Source: Bryobacteraceae bacterium (GTDB taxonomy: Bacteria > Acidobacteriota > Terriglobia > Bryobacterales > Bryobacteraceae). Taken from it: a stretch of DNA of 64,000 nt. The position numbers and the translations under genes were made by a program. Below the pieces are notes generated by a model. That model was not told the DNA's origin. It saw only the letters and a list, made by a program, of their open reading frames with translations, and searched no databases. The DNA lies in contig BPGE01000001.1 of NCBI GenBank assembly GCA_026002875.1, forward strand, positions 1,488,001 to 1,552,000, given 5' to 3'. Every line of letters starts with the position of its first letter. Within the stretch, counting starts at the first letter, position 1. Shown here piece by piece: positions 9,062 through 18,198 of the stretch.

Positions 9062-10253
9062 GCCCGTCAGGCTGCTGATTCTGGATATCCGCTGGCCGCC
9101 CGAGACGTTTCTCATGCGCAAGATCGAAGCTCTGGCGGGATGCGGATATCAGATTACGGTGGGGACGGCGGATAAAGCGAAGGGCTGCATTCCCCCGAAC
9201 GTGAGAGTCCTGACCCTTCCTGCTTCGCGCCGCGGCTGGGTGAACGCTTTGTGGCTGTTTCTCAGGGCCTTATTGAGAGAGCCAAGGCAGGCTGTCCGGG
9301 GGTTGAGAGAAGTGGCACGGGGTGGACTGGCAGGATGGCGGCTGGGAGTACGGAGGTGGGCGATTGCGGCGGAGAGGCCGGAGATTGTGCACTGGGAGTG
9401 GACATTGGCGGCGATGCCGTGCCTGCCGCTGCTGGAGGGAGCGCATGAGTGGCACGCGGTGGTGAGTTGCAGGGGCGCACATGTCTCCATTGCACCGGTG
9501 AATCCAAGGCGTACTGAGGATACAAGACGGCTGGCGGATTTATTTGCGCTGTGCGCGCGTGTGCACGGAGTCAGCGAAGCCATCGTTTCAGAAGCAGGGG
9601 AGCTTGGGCTGCAACGGGCGAAGGCGGCCGTGATCCGGCCTGCGGTGGATCCCGCGCGTTTTTCCATGAAGGAAGTTCGGCAAGAAGGCAGGGTGGTGCA
9701 CTGTGTCATGACAGGGGCGCTGATCTGGCGGAAAGCCATGGAATATGCACTTGTGGCTTTCCGAGGGCTTTTGGACTCGGGCGTGGAAGCGGAATTGGAG
9801 GTGCTCGGGGGCGCGAAAAAGGAAGAGAAGGACCGTCTCCTGTACACGGTAGAGGATCTTGGGCTGCAGGGCGTAGTGCGCTGGCGGGGGGCGGTTCCGG
9901 CGGTCGAGGTGGCGGAGAGGCTGCGAGAGGCGGACATCTTCCTGCACTCGAGCCACAGCGAGGGGATCAGCAATGCAGTACTGGAGGCGATGGCGTGCGG
10001 GCTGCCGGTGGTGTGCACGGATGCTGGGGGAATGCGGGAGGCGGTGCGGGACGGGATCGAAGGGTTCGTCGTGCCGGTCCGGGATGTGGAGGCGATGACG
10101 GAGGCTTTGTTGAAGCTGGCGCGGGATCCGGAATTACGGAGGCGGATGGGGGAAGCGGCGCGGCAACGGGTGCTCGAAGAGTTCACGCTGGAGAAGCAGA
10201 CACGGGAGTGGCGGGCGCTGTACGAGGGGCTGCTGCAGGAGTGCCGGCACTGA
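9054..10253 (+). CDS. GT4 glycosyltransferase
   Basis: A 399-residue GT-B enzyme. After an N-terminal Rossmann start (VRLLILDIRWPPETFLMRKI) it has the family donor lobe: HCVMTGALIWRKAMEYAL, then DIFLHSSHSEGISNAVLEAM with the E-x7-E signature, then GLPVVCTDAGGMREAV. It starts inside the 3' end of the preceding gene (ATGGGTGA overlap). It is most similar in layout to the next gene, with which it shares the 'P-ETF-QK' N-terminal pattern and the SEG-NAVLEA motif, so the two probably arose by duplication. The sugar specificity is unknown. Confidence 0.87.
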   Translation: MGEPVRLLILDIRWPPETFLMRKIEALAGCGYQITVGTADKAKGCIPPNVRVLTLPASRRGWVNALWLFLRALLREPRQAVRGLREVARGGLAGWRLGVRRWAIAAERPEIVHWEWTLAAMPCLPLLEGAHEWHAVVSCRGAHVSIAPVNPRRTEDTRRLADLFALCARVHGVSEAIVSEAGELGLQRAKAAVIRPAVDPARFSMKEVRQEGRVVHCVMTGALIWRKAMEYALVAFRGLLDSGVEAELEVLGGAKKEEKDRLLYTVEDLGLQGVVRWRGAVPAVEVAERLREADIFLHSSHSEGISNAVLEAMACGLPVVCTDAGGMREAVRDGIEGFVVPVRDVEAMTEALLKLARDPELRRRMGEAARQRVLEEFTLEKQTREWRALYEGLLQECRH

Positions 10254-10266
10254 GGCGGGCGGGGGG

Positions 10267-11472
10267 ATGCGCATCGTCATGGTTTGCCCCAGTTTTCCGA
10301 AGACATCGGAGACGTTTCTGTTTCAGAAGGCGGCGGGGCTGATGGAACGGGGGCATGAGGTGACGGTGGTGTGCGGGTCGAGCGAGGAGCGGGAGTGGGA
10401 GCGGTTCCGCGGGCGGGCGATGCGGGAGGAGCTGAGAAAGCGGGTTCGGGTGGCGGCGCCGGTGAGGCCGAGGTGGAAAGTGGGGCTGCACGGGCCCGTG
10501 GTGCTGGCCAAGTCGCTTCGGGGGGATGCCCGAGCAGCCGGGCGGTACCTGGGGGCCGGACGGCGCGGGTTGCGGGATCTGTATCTGGATGCGGAGATTC
10601 TGGCGGCGCGGCCGGAGGTCGTGCATTTCGAGTTCGGGGCGGCGGCAGTGGGAAGGATGCACCTGAAAGAGAGGCTGGGATGCAAGGTGGTGGTGAGTTT
10701 CCGGGGGTACGACCTGAACTTTGCGGGGCTGGATGATCCGCGATTTTACGAAGAAGTCTGGGAAAAAGCGGACGGGATTCATTGTCTGGGGGAGGATCTG
10801 TGGAGGAGAGCGCAGCGGCGGGGGTGTCCGCCGGAGAAGCTGCATGCGCTGATTCCGCCGGCGATCGATGCGGAGTTTTTCCGCCGCTCGGAGCCGCGGA
10901 AATTCGAGCGGACGGGGACGAACGAGAGGCCGCTGCGGCTGCTCAGCGTGGGGCGGCTCGAGTGGAAGAAGGGTTATGAGTTTGCGCTGGAGGCGGCGCA
11001 ACGGGTGCGGGCGGCGGGGGTCGAAATCGACTACCGGATTGTGGGGGACGGAAGCTATTACGAAGCCGTCGTGTTTGCCCGGCATCAGCTCGGGCTGAGG
11101 GAGGTGGTGACGCTGTGCGGAGCGATGGACCGCGAGGGGGTGCGGCGGGAGATGGAGCGGGCGGACGTGTTCGTGCATGCGGCGGTGAGCGAGGGGTTTT
11201 GCAACGCTGTACTGGAAGCGCAGGCCATGGAGCTGCCGGTGGTATGCTCAGATGCTGGCGGATTGCCAGAGAACGTGGCCAACGGAGAGACGGGGTTCGT
11301 GACGCGGCGGCGGCATCCGAAGGAGATGGCGGAGCGGATTCTCGAGCTGGCAGGTGATGCGGAGCTGCGGAGAAAAATGGGGGAGGCGGGGCGCGAGCGG
11401 GTGGCGAGGCATTTCCGGGTGGAGGAGCAGATCCGGGCGTTTGAGGAGTTTTATGGGAGGGTGGTGGGGTGA
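10267..11472 (+). CDS. GT4 glycosyltransferase
   Basis: A 401-residue GT-B glycosyltransferase. The N-terminus MRIVMVCPSFPKTSETFLFQ is the classic beginning of the colanic-acid/teichuronic type GT4 enzymes. The donor lobe shows RLLSVGRLEWKKGYEFALEA, DVFVHAAVSEGFCNAVLEAQ with the E-x7-E motif, and LPVVCSDAGGLPENV. It lies 13 bases after its likely paralogue and is followed by 220 bases of hairpin repeats. It probably acts on a lipid-linked intermediate at the inner face of the membrane. Confidence 0.9.
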   Translation: MRIVMVCPSFPKTSETFLFQKAAGLMERGHEVTVVCGSSEEREWERFRGRAMREELRKRVRVAAPVRPRWKVGLHGPVVLAKSLRGDARAAGRYLGAGRRGLRDLYLDAEILAARPEVVHFEFGAAAVGRMHLKERLGCKVVVSFRGYDLNFAGLDDPRFYEEVWEKADGIHCLGEDLWRRAQRRGCPPEKLHALIPPAIDAEFFRRSEPRKFERTGTNERPLRLLSVGRLEWKKGYEFALEAAQRVRAAGVEIDYRIVGDGSYYEAVVFARHQLGLREVVTLCGAMDREGVRREMERADVFVHAAVSEGFCNAVLEAQAMELPVVCSDAGGLPENVANGETGFVTRRRHPKEMAERILELAGDAELRRKMGEAGRERVARHFRVEEQIRAFEEFYGRVVG

Positions 11473-11483
11473 CCGCTTCCTGC

Positions 11484-11674
11484 GGCCGGAATTGCTGCGG
11501 CGATTCCGGCCTTCGTGCGCGGCATAAAACAAGGGGGCTGTGCGGGGGAAACGCAGCCCTCGCGCAAGCGTGAGGGGAAATCCTGGAAGGATGTGGTGAC
11601 AGTCCGCTGTGCCCACAAGGGAACGGTTCGGAAGATTGCGAAGGTCGTGCGGGGGGAGACAGTGGACAGTCCCC
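11484..11674 (+). repeat. Composite palindromic repeat region with an 80-bp element (copy 3)
   Basis: Three structures lie in the space between two glycosyltransferase genes. A perfect hairpin GGCCGGAAT/ATTCCGGCC occupies 11484-11511. A CCCTCGCG-CAAG-type hairpin lies at about 11554-11573. An 80-bp element spans 11595-11674, with arms starting GTGACAGTCCGCTGTG and ending CAGTGGACAGTCCCC. The last is the same length as the elements at 4543 and 5819 but more diverged. No gene is supported here. Confidence 0.75.
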
Positions 11675-11701
11675 ACAGTGGCGGAAATTTGAGTGGCTGG
11701 C

Positions 11702-13429
11702 ATGGAACTGGTGCTGACCGGCGGTGAGGCACCGCGGTGGGACGCGGAGCGCGTTGCGGATGGACGGGGTGGCGTGCGGGCCTGCGCGGAAGCAGTTCGG
11801 CGGGTGATGGACGAGGGAGAGGCGGAGTGGGTGCTGTTCTGGGACGGTTCACTGGGCGCGGTGCCGGAGGACCTGATCCGGGAGTTGATCCAGAGGTCTG
11901 GAGATGTTTGGCACGGCGGACTCGACATGGGGTTGAAGGGCCGGCCCGAGCTGTTCGATTTTGTGACGCCGTGCTGGATGTTGCATGGGGACCCTGAGGA
12001 GGGGATCGAGGCGAGTTCGTGGCGGGTGAGTCTGCGGTGCTGCCTGATCCGGAGAGAGTTGCTACGCGTGGCGGGCGGGCTGGATGAGGGGTTCGTCTCG
12101 ATGGAGGCGGCGGGACTGGATCTGGGGTACCGATGCCTGTGCGCGGGGGCAATGATGCGGTTTGTGCCTGGCCTTTCTGGTTCGAAGAGGTTGCCCCATG
12201 TTTCGATACCGCTGCAGGACGAGGCGCGGCTGGTGGCGAAGGCGCGGGGGCGGAAGTGGCTGGGGTACGCATTGGCGAGGGCGGCGATGACGGGATATTG
12301 CGGGGTGGTGGAGGCCTTCCGGGCCTACATGAGGGCCAAGGATGTGCCGGGTGTGGTGCTTGGAGGCTGGGAAGGGATTGCACGGGGGCGAGGCCGTGTG
12401 GGGACCGGTCGGGATGCCGCCCTCGCGCAAGCGCTTGAGGAAGACGGGGAAGAGAGCGTCGTTCTCTCGCAAGGGCGAGGGGGAATCGCAGCGGGCGGCG
12501 GGGAGAAGGTGACGGTGCTGGTGCCGACGGTGGACCGGTATCCGTATCTGAAGACGCTGATGGGGCAGCTGGCCAGGCAGACGGTGCGACCGCATGAAGT
12601 GATTGTGGTGGACCAGACGGAGCGGGAGCGGCGGCATAGGGACTGGCAGGAAGCGGCGGCTGGGCTGCCGCTGCGCGTGATCGAGATGGACGAGGCGGGG
12701 CAGTGCAGTTCGCGGAATGCAGGGCTCCAGGCGAGCACGGGCGACTGGGTGCTGTTCCTGGATGACGACGATGAAGTGGCGCTGGATCTGATCGAGAGGT
12801 TTCTGAAGAGCGCGCGGGAGACGGGTGCGGAGGTAGTTTGCGGCGTAGCGGACGAGGCAGGAGGAGGCGAACTGCCGGCCTGGTTCCAGTTCCGGCGCGT
12901 GAGCGATGTGTTTCCGACGAATGCCGGCATGGTTCGGCGGGATGTGTTCGTACGGAGCGGGCTGTTCGACCTGGCTTACAACCGCGGGGCGCGGGCGGAC
13001 GGGGATTTGGGAACCAGGATGTTCCGGAGCGGTGCAAAGGCCGTGCTTGATCCCAGTCTGCGGGTGTTTCATCATCACGCGCCAAGGGGCGGACTCAGGC
13101 GGCATAAGGCGCGGGTGGCGACGTATGCGGCGAGCCGGCAGAGCCTTTGGGTACGGCAGTTGCCGGAGGCGACGGAGCTGTATCTGAAGATGCGGTTCTA
13201 CTCGCCGCGGCAGGTGCGGGAGTCGCTGGTGATGAGCGTGCTGGGGACATTTTCAGTGCGGGGCCCGTGGTGGAAGCGATTGGCGAAGGCGGGCATCGGC
13301 TTGGCGGTGTTGCCCTGGACGATCAGAGAGCTGCGGAAGCAGCTAGCGAAGGCGCGGGAGATGCTGGAGAAGTATCCAAAGATTGAAGGCCTGCGAGAGA
13401 GCTGCAGTAATCCTACTGGGGAAGTGTGA
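11702..13429 (+). CDS. Two-domain GT2 glycosyltransferase
   Basis: About 575 residues. The C-terminal domain (from about residue 265) is a full GT2 module: VTVLVPTVDRYPYLKTLMGQ, the HEVIVVDQTE strand, SSRNAGLQASTGDWVLFLDD with an extended DDDDE, and HHHAPRGG. The N-terminal 200 residues look like a second, shortened GT2-like domain (RRELLRVAGGLDEGF then LDLGYRC). The linker between them, encoded by about 12411-12488, is made of palindromic repeat DNA of the same type found between genes. Another GTG start lies 9 bases upstream at 11693; neither has a strong ribosome site. The end overlaps the next gene by one base. Confidence 0.8.
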   Translation: MELVLTGGEAPRWDAERVADGRGGVRACAEAVRRVMDEGEAEWVLFWDGSLGAVPEDLIRELIQRSGDVWHGGLDMGLKGRPELFDFVTPCWMLHGDPEEGIEASSWRVSLRCCLIRRELLRVAGGLDEGFVSMEAAGLDLGYRCLCAGAMMRFVPGLSGSKRLPHVSIPLQDEARLVAKARGRKWLGYALARAAMTGYCGVVEAFRAYMRAKDVPGVVLGGWEGIARGRGRVGTGRDAALAQALEEDGEESVVLSQGRGGIAAGGGEKVTVLVPTVDRYPYLKTLMGQLARQTVRPHEVIVVDQTERERRHRDWQEAAAGLPLRVIEMDEAGQCSSRNAGLQASTGDWVLFLDDDDEVALDLIERFLKSARETGAEVVCGVADEAGGGELPAWFQFRRVSDVFPTNAGMVRRDVFVRSGLFDLAYNRGARADGDLGTRMFRSGAKAVLDPSLRVFHHHAPRGGLRRHKARVATYAASRQSLWVRQLPEATELYLKMRFYSPRQVRESLVMSVLGTFSVRGPWWKRLAKAGIGLAVLPWTIRELRKQLAKAREMLEKYPKIEGLRESCSNPTGEV

Positions 13430-14547
13430 TGAGGATCCTGCACGTTATCGACAGCCTCGGCGTTGGCGGGGCGGAGACGATGCTGGCCGTGCTTGCGAAC
13501 GCGTTTGCGGAGGAGGGGCATGCGGTGCAGGTTTGCGCAACCCGGACGGGAGGGGCGACAGAAAGCCTGATCTCCAAGGGAATTCCTGTTCACATTCTGG
13601 GAAGGACAAGCCGGTATGATTTCCGTGGGCTGCTCCGGTTCCGGAGGCTGGTGAGTCAAGGGGCGTTCGAAATTATCCACGCACATGGGTGGAGCACTGG
13701 GGCATTTGTGACAGCCGCACGCCTGCTGTTCGGAATGCGATTCGGATTTGTGATGCACGATCATCAAGGGAAGAGTGAGGCTGGTTCAGTGGTTCATGAT
13801 CTCTTGCGGAGGAGCACGGTGCAGGCGCTGTCCTGTTACGTTGGAGCGTCGGAAGCGGCGCTTGCGCGAGCGAGGAAGGCGGGGGTCCCGGCTGATAGAT
13901 CCTTCTGTATTCTGAATGCGCTGCCGGTGGCACCCATCGATGGGTTTGAGAAAGCGGACATTGATGGAGAATTTCATAAGACGAGTGACGAAGCAACAAC
14001 TGGTTTGTGCTTAGCCGGAATCCGAAGAGAAAAAGGAATTCTGGAGCTGATTCATGCTCTGGCCATGATTCGGGTAGAAAAAGCCTATCGGATTCTGGTG
14101 GCGGGCGGGGTCAGAGACCGCGAGTACGTACTGGCGTGCGAACGAGCGATACTAAAGCACGGCTTGAGCGGGAAGATCGCTTTGATCGGGGAGGTCCCCG
14201 GGGGGAAAGATCTCCTGCGGAGGGCCGATTTCTGTGTGATCCCATCGCTTTCAGAGTCAGGACCACTCGTGCTGATCGAGGCGATGCTAGCCGGAGTGCC
14301 GTTCGTCTGCACGCGTACAGGAGAAGTTGCAGAAGCGGCGATGAGTGCCGGGTTAAAAGCGTTTGTCACGCCTGGATCGCCTGAGGAACTCGCGAGGGAA
14401 ATTCAATTGCTGCTGGAAATGGATGCGGCAGCACGACGAGAGCGAGGGCGAGTCGCGAAGCAGTTTGCTAAGGATAAGTTTGACATCCGGGGCCGGGTGA
14501 GTGAATGGCTGCGAGTGTATGAGAGGGCGCGAGCCATCGGTCTATGA
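13429..14547 (+). CDS. GT4 glycosyltransferase
   Basis: A 372-residue GT4 enzyme. It begins MRILHVIDSLGVGGAETML, the textbook start with a glycine-rich loop, and continues with HAHGWSTGAF. The donor lobe has DFCVIPSLSESGPLVLIEAM (E-x7-E) and GVPFVCTRTGEVAE. The ATG overlaps the preceding stop (TGATG), and its own stop overlaps the next ATG by 4 bases. Base composition is less G-biased than the flanking transferases, which hints at a separate origin. A GTG directly before the chosen ATG is possible. Confidence 0.9.
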   Translation: MRILHVIDSLGVGGAETMLAVLANAFAEEGHAVQVCATRTGGATESLISKGIPVHILGRTSRYDFRGLLRFRRLVSQGAFEIIHAHGWSTGAFVTAARLLFGMRFGFVMHDHQGKSEAGSVVHDLLRRSTVQALSCYVGASEAALARARKAGVPADRSFCILNALPVAPIDGFEKADIDGEFHKTSDEATTGLCLAGIRREKGILELIHALAMIRVEKAYRILVAGGVRDREYVLACERAILKHGLSGKIALIGEVPGGKDLLRRADFCVIPSLSESGPLVLIEAMLAGVPFVCTRTGEVAEAAMSAGLKAFVTPGSPEELAREIQLLLEMDAAARRERGRVAKQFAKDKFDIRGRVSEWLRVYERARAIGL

Positions 14548-15669
14548 AGCGTCTTCTCGTCATTTCGAACATGGCCCATTATCGTGACCCGAAGCACGGG
14601 GTCGTGGGATTTGGTCCCGCCGTGGAGGAGTTGAGCTGGGTCGCTCTGCTATTCGACGAGGTCGTGCATCTGGGGTGTCTGCATGAAGGGCAAGCGCCGC
14701 TCAACATGCTGCCGTATTCGGCTCCGAATCTGCGGTTCTTTGGCGTGCCGCCCAGGGGCGGCGAGGGAATTCCTGCGAAGGCTGCAATTCTGGCCCAATG
14801 GCCGTTTCTCATACGCGTCCTGATGAAACATCTCCGGACAGCTGATGCGGTTCATGTGCGGTGTCCATGCAACATCGGGCTGCTGGCGGTGATCCTGTTG
14901 TGCCTGGTGAGGGAACCGCGGAGGAGGTGGATCAAGTACGCGGGCAACTGGCGTCCGGAGGGGCGAGAGCCATGGTCGTACCGGGTGCAGCGTTGGCTGC
15001 TGCGGCGGACGTGGCACGGGGGCGTGGTGACGGTGAACGGGCAGTGGGAGGGCGATCCGCCGCATGTGCGGGAGTTCTTCAACCCGTCGTTTTCAGAGGC
15101 GGAGTTGGAGGAGGCGCGTTCGTGGGGGAGGAAAAAGGCTCTCAACGGGGTGGTGCGGTGTGCGTTTGTCGGGCGGGTGGAGGAGGCGAAGGGGGCGGGG
15201 CGGGCGGTAGAGATCGTGAGGCGGCTGCGGGAGCAGGGAGTGGAAGCGGAACTGGACGTGGTGGGGGATGGGCCCATGAAGGAGGCTCTTGTACGGGCCA
15301 ACGCGCCCTGGCTTCGGCTCCATGGGTGGCTGCCGCGGCAGAAGGTGGGGCGGGTGTGGCGGGAGGCGCATATGTGTTTGTTGCCCTCCAGAGCGTCAGA
15401 GGGCTGGCCGAAGGTGTTGAGCGAGGGGATGGCATGGGGAGCGGTGCCGGTGGCGAGCACGGTGAGCAGCATTCCGCAATACCTGGAAAGGTTCGGGTGC
15501 GGGGGTGGCGGTGCCGGCGGCCGATGTGGACGGATTTGTGGAGGCGATCGGCGGATATCTGCGGGAGCCGGAACGATGGAAGCAAGACAGCGAGCGGGGG
15601 ATTGAGGCGGCGGGGCTGTTCACGTATGAGGCGCATGTGAGGAGGGTGGGGGAGGTAATCGGATGTTGA
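14544..15669 (+). CDS. GT4 glycosyltransferase, one-base frameshift near the end
   Basis: GT-B glycosyltransferase with CAFVGRVEEAKGAGRAVEI, LDVVGDGPMKEALV and CLLPSRASEGWPKVLSEGM. The reading frame is lost at the five-G run 15501-15505. Removing one G joins FGCGVAVPAADVDGFVEAIG to the rest of a normal GT4 C-terminus, which then stops at 15669 and overlaps the ATG of the next gene (15663), as is usual in this operon. Without the correction translation ends at 15605 in low-complexity sequence. The conserved overlap argues that the longer form is the real or ancestral gene. A copy of its last codons recurs at 17182. Confidence 0.75.
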
Positions 15670-17030
15670 GTGCCATCGAGCGCCATTATACGGCGCTCCA
15701 ATCGCGCTGGCGGAAGATACACCCATTCCTTCTGCCGGGCTTGTTCGCTGCAATGCTTGCAGCCAGCGCATGGTGGATCTCCTGCGAGCGGGCCAATCCC
15801 GACCTCTGGCTTCAGCTCCTAGCAGCTGAGGGAATCCTGGATGGGCGGGGATACGGCTTCGAGGAGCAAGGGAAATGGATCTCCATAGCGGACCGCCCTC
15901 CAATCACGAGGTGGCCGCCGGGCATCAGCGTGATAGCCGCGGCAATCACCATGCTCGGAGGTAATCCTCTAATCTTTTTGACCTATGCATATCCCATTCT
16001 GCTCGCCGCGTCTTATCTGATAGTTTTCACAGCACTCAGAGTGCACGTTCCGCTCGCTGCGGCGGCCATTGGAGCATTTTATGCGCTAAGCTTTCACTCG
16101 GTCATTCAGAGCCACCGGGTGCTCCAGTCTGAACCGCTGGCGCTGTTTCTCTCTCTCGTGATGGCGAAACTATGCGCCGAGTCAGATTTCCGATTTTGGA
16201 ACGTAATAAAGATTGTGGTCGTTGGTTTCATATTGACGATGGTTCGGGCATCTGGCGCATTCGTCGTAACGGGAGCGGTTGCAGGATATGTGTTCCGGAA
16301 TCAAAGTGTCTGGAGTCGCAGATTGGCATACTCGTCGGCCCTCATCGGAGTAACCCTCCTGCCGATCCTGTTGTTGCAGTCTGGCGATTCCGCGACGGCG
16401 AAACCAGTTGTCGTTGTGAAAGAGATGGCTGGAAACAGTTTGCCGGTTTTTGAACTTATTGGGCCGCATTTCTATCCGAATGGGCGTCTATAATCCGTGC
16501 GATCTGTGTTTGCGGCAGCGCTCATTGTCCTTATCGCTGTCGTAACGTGGAGAAAGAGAAAGGCCGACATCGGAACTATTTCACTGGTTATTTTCCTTGC
16601 ATATGTCGGCATGCTGGCTTATTCTTCGTCCCGCTATGAATACTCCTGGTGGACACTCTATCGAGTGACAGGATTCGTGCTGCCCTTCATTGCGATTGCC
16701 TTTTTTCTCATTCTGCCAAAGAACCGGTTCTGGTTGGCGTTTCTGCTATTGGTTTCTGTTTTACATATAGGCCAGACCTTGCTGGCAGCAGAGAGGCAGC
16801 CCGGCTATAGGGATGTTTGCGACACGATCCAAAGAGAAATGACACGGCTTGGTGTGGAGGAGGTATGCATCGAGAAGGATTCCCGAGAAATATTGCGTCT
16901 GTTGTGGTACTCGCGACGGTACTATAAGGAGATTGGTGCAGAAATCAAGTACGGAGATTGTGGCGGCAGCAGGTTGTCGGTGAAAGGAGGAGATCTGGTT
17001 GGAGATGGAGAAGTGCTGAGGAAGTTTTGA
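15663..17030 (+). pseudogene. Polytopic GT-C-like membrane protein with in-frame stop
   Basis: One reading frame of 455 codons interrupted by a single TAA at 16491-16493 (HFYPNGRL, stop, SVRSVFAAAL). Both halves are rich in membrane segments. The first half resembles the GT39/ArnT-like GT-C enzymes that use polyprenyl-phosphate sugars: ANPDLWLQLLAAEGILDGRGYGF, the TRWPPG loop and a QSEPLALFL helix. The second part could restart at the GTG at 16497, so two polypeptides are not excluded, but a point mutation in one gene is the simpler reading. The composition is AT-richer than the neighbours, and the gene is flanked by copies of the preceding gene's tail. Confidence 0.65.
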
Positions 17031-17179
17031 TACTTCGGGTTCAGGCGATGGAAACGCAACTAAATCGTGCAGTGGAATGCACATGGTGCAGGTGCGGGGG
17101 TGTGGGGATGTGAAGCAGGCCTGTACAGGCACAGAATTCTGTCGAGAGAGCAGCCCCGGGATCCATTAGCTCTGGAATG

Positions 17180-17269
17180 GATGAGGCAGGGCTGTTCACG
17201 TATGAGGCGCATGTGAGGAGGGTCGGGGTGGTTTTGGGGCTCTGGGCGTGTTTCACTGTCGACTCTTAG
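17180..17269 (+). pseudogene. Orphan 3' tail of a GT4 gene
   Basis: Reading from 17176 or 17180, the codons give EAGLFTYEAHVRRVGVV, nearly the same as the end of the frameshift-corrected GT4 gene (AAGLFTYEAHVRRVGEV at about 15608-15652). About 35 bases (GGGCTGTTCACG... to ...GTGAGGAGGGT) are identical. No complete gene precedes it. It is either a relic of a lost GT4 gene or a duplicated target left when the membrane-protein gene was inserted. Confidence 0.6.
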
Positions 17270-17330
17270 CGGTTGCCATTAGAAGGACACATACAAGACG
17301 CACCGTGTTGATGCCCGGGGAGATGCTTGC

Positions 17331-18164
17331 GTGAACATACCTGGAAGAATCGAAGATTATGTCCGACGATTGGCCGGCTTGCGGCCAAGGATCGTGAGGA
17401 CGCTGCTGCTGGGCCGAACCGTTGAAGTAGTAAGGGGAAGCTTACGGAGCCAGCCGGATTACGACGACGCGTGGGTGTTGGCGTGCGCAAGGCGGGCCAA
17501 GGTGGTGCTGGACGCCGGCGCGAACACCGGACAGGACGCGATGCTCATGCTTGCCGTTGGAAACCTACAGAAGCTGATTGCCGTTGACGCGAACCGGGAG
17601 TCGCTGGCAGTGTGCGCGGAGAACCTGATCTTCAACGGGATGTCCCACAAGGTCGTATTCGTCCTGGGAGCCCTGAGCGACCGATCCGGCGAGGAGATCG
17701 AGTTCTGGGCGGATGGGTATGGAGCGGCGAGCAGCATTTTCAAGAGCCATGCAAAGACTGCGGCTAGAAGAGGAGAGTGTCTGCGTGTCCGGACGATTGC
17801 CGCCGACGATCTTTTTGACGAGCTAGGACTGAGGCCGGATTTTGTCAAGGTGGACATCGAAGGCGCCGAAGTCCAATTGTTACGTGGCTCGATGAAACTC
17901 GCACGGGAAGGGTCGACGCGCTTTCTGGTGGAGATGCATTCCAACCCGGAGCTTCCCATGGAAGTCAACGTGAGGAATTTGTTGGCGTGGTGCAGTGAAG
18001 TCAATTACAAAGCGTGGTATCTGAAGGCGCACGAAGAGCTGACGGATGTTGCCCAAGTTGCCGGCCGGGGCCGGTTTCATGCATTGCTCCAGCAGAGCCA
18101 CTGGCCCTACCCGGAGTGGCTGCTGGGTATCGCTCAAGGTGACACTCCTTCCATTCGCTCATAG
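17331..18164 (+). CDS. FkbM-family methyltransferase
   Basis: A 277-residue SAM-dependent methyltransferase of the FkbM type, which usually O-methylates sugars in polysaccharides and glycosides. The SAM-binding motif I is VVLDAGANTGQDAM (about 61-74), followed by LIAVDANRESLAVCAENL, the acidic motif that contacts the ribose. The family hallmark DFVKVDIEGAEVQLLRGS lies near 165-182. It starts at GTG. It is preceded by about 300 bases without a gene, apart from the GT4 tail remnant, and is followed directly by the beta-helix gene. Confidence 0.88.
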   Translation: MNIPGRIEDYVRRLAGLRPRIVRTLLLGRTVEVVRGSLRSQPDYDDAWVLACARRAKVVLDAGANTGQDAMLMLAVGNLQKLIAVDANRESLAVCAENLIFNGMSHKVVFVLGALSDRSGEEIEFWADGYGAASSIFKSHAKTAARRGECLRVRTIAADDLFDELGLRPDFVKVDIEGAEVQLLRGSMKLAREGSTRFLVEMHSNPELPMEVNVRNLLAWCSEVNYKAWYLKAHEELTDVAQVAGRGRFHALLQQSHWPYPEWLLGIAQGDTPSIRS

Positions 18165-18198
18165 ACGAACGGGAATCTGTCGGGGTAAAGGAGGACGA

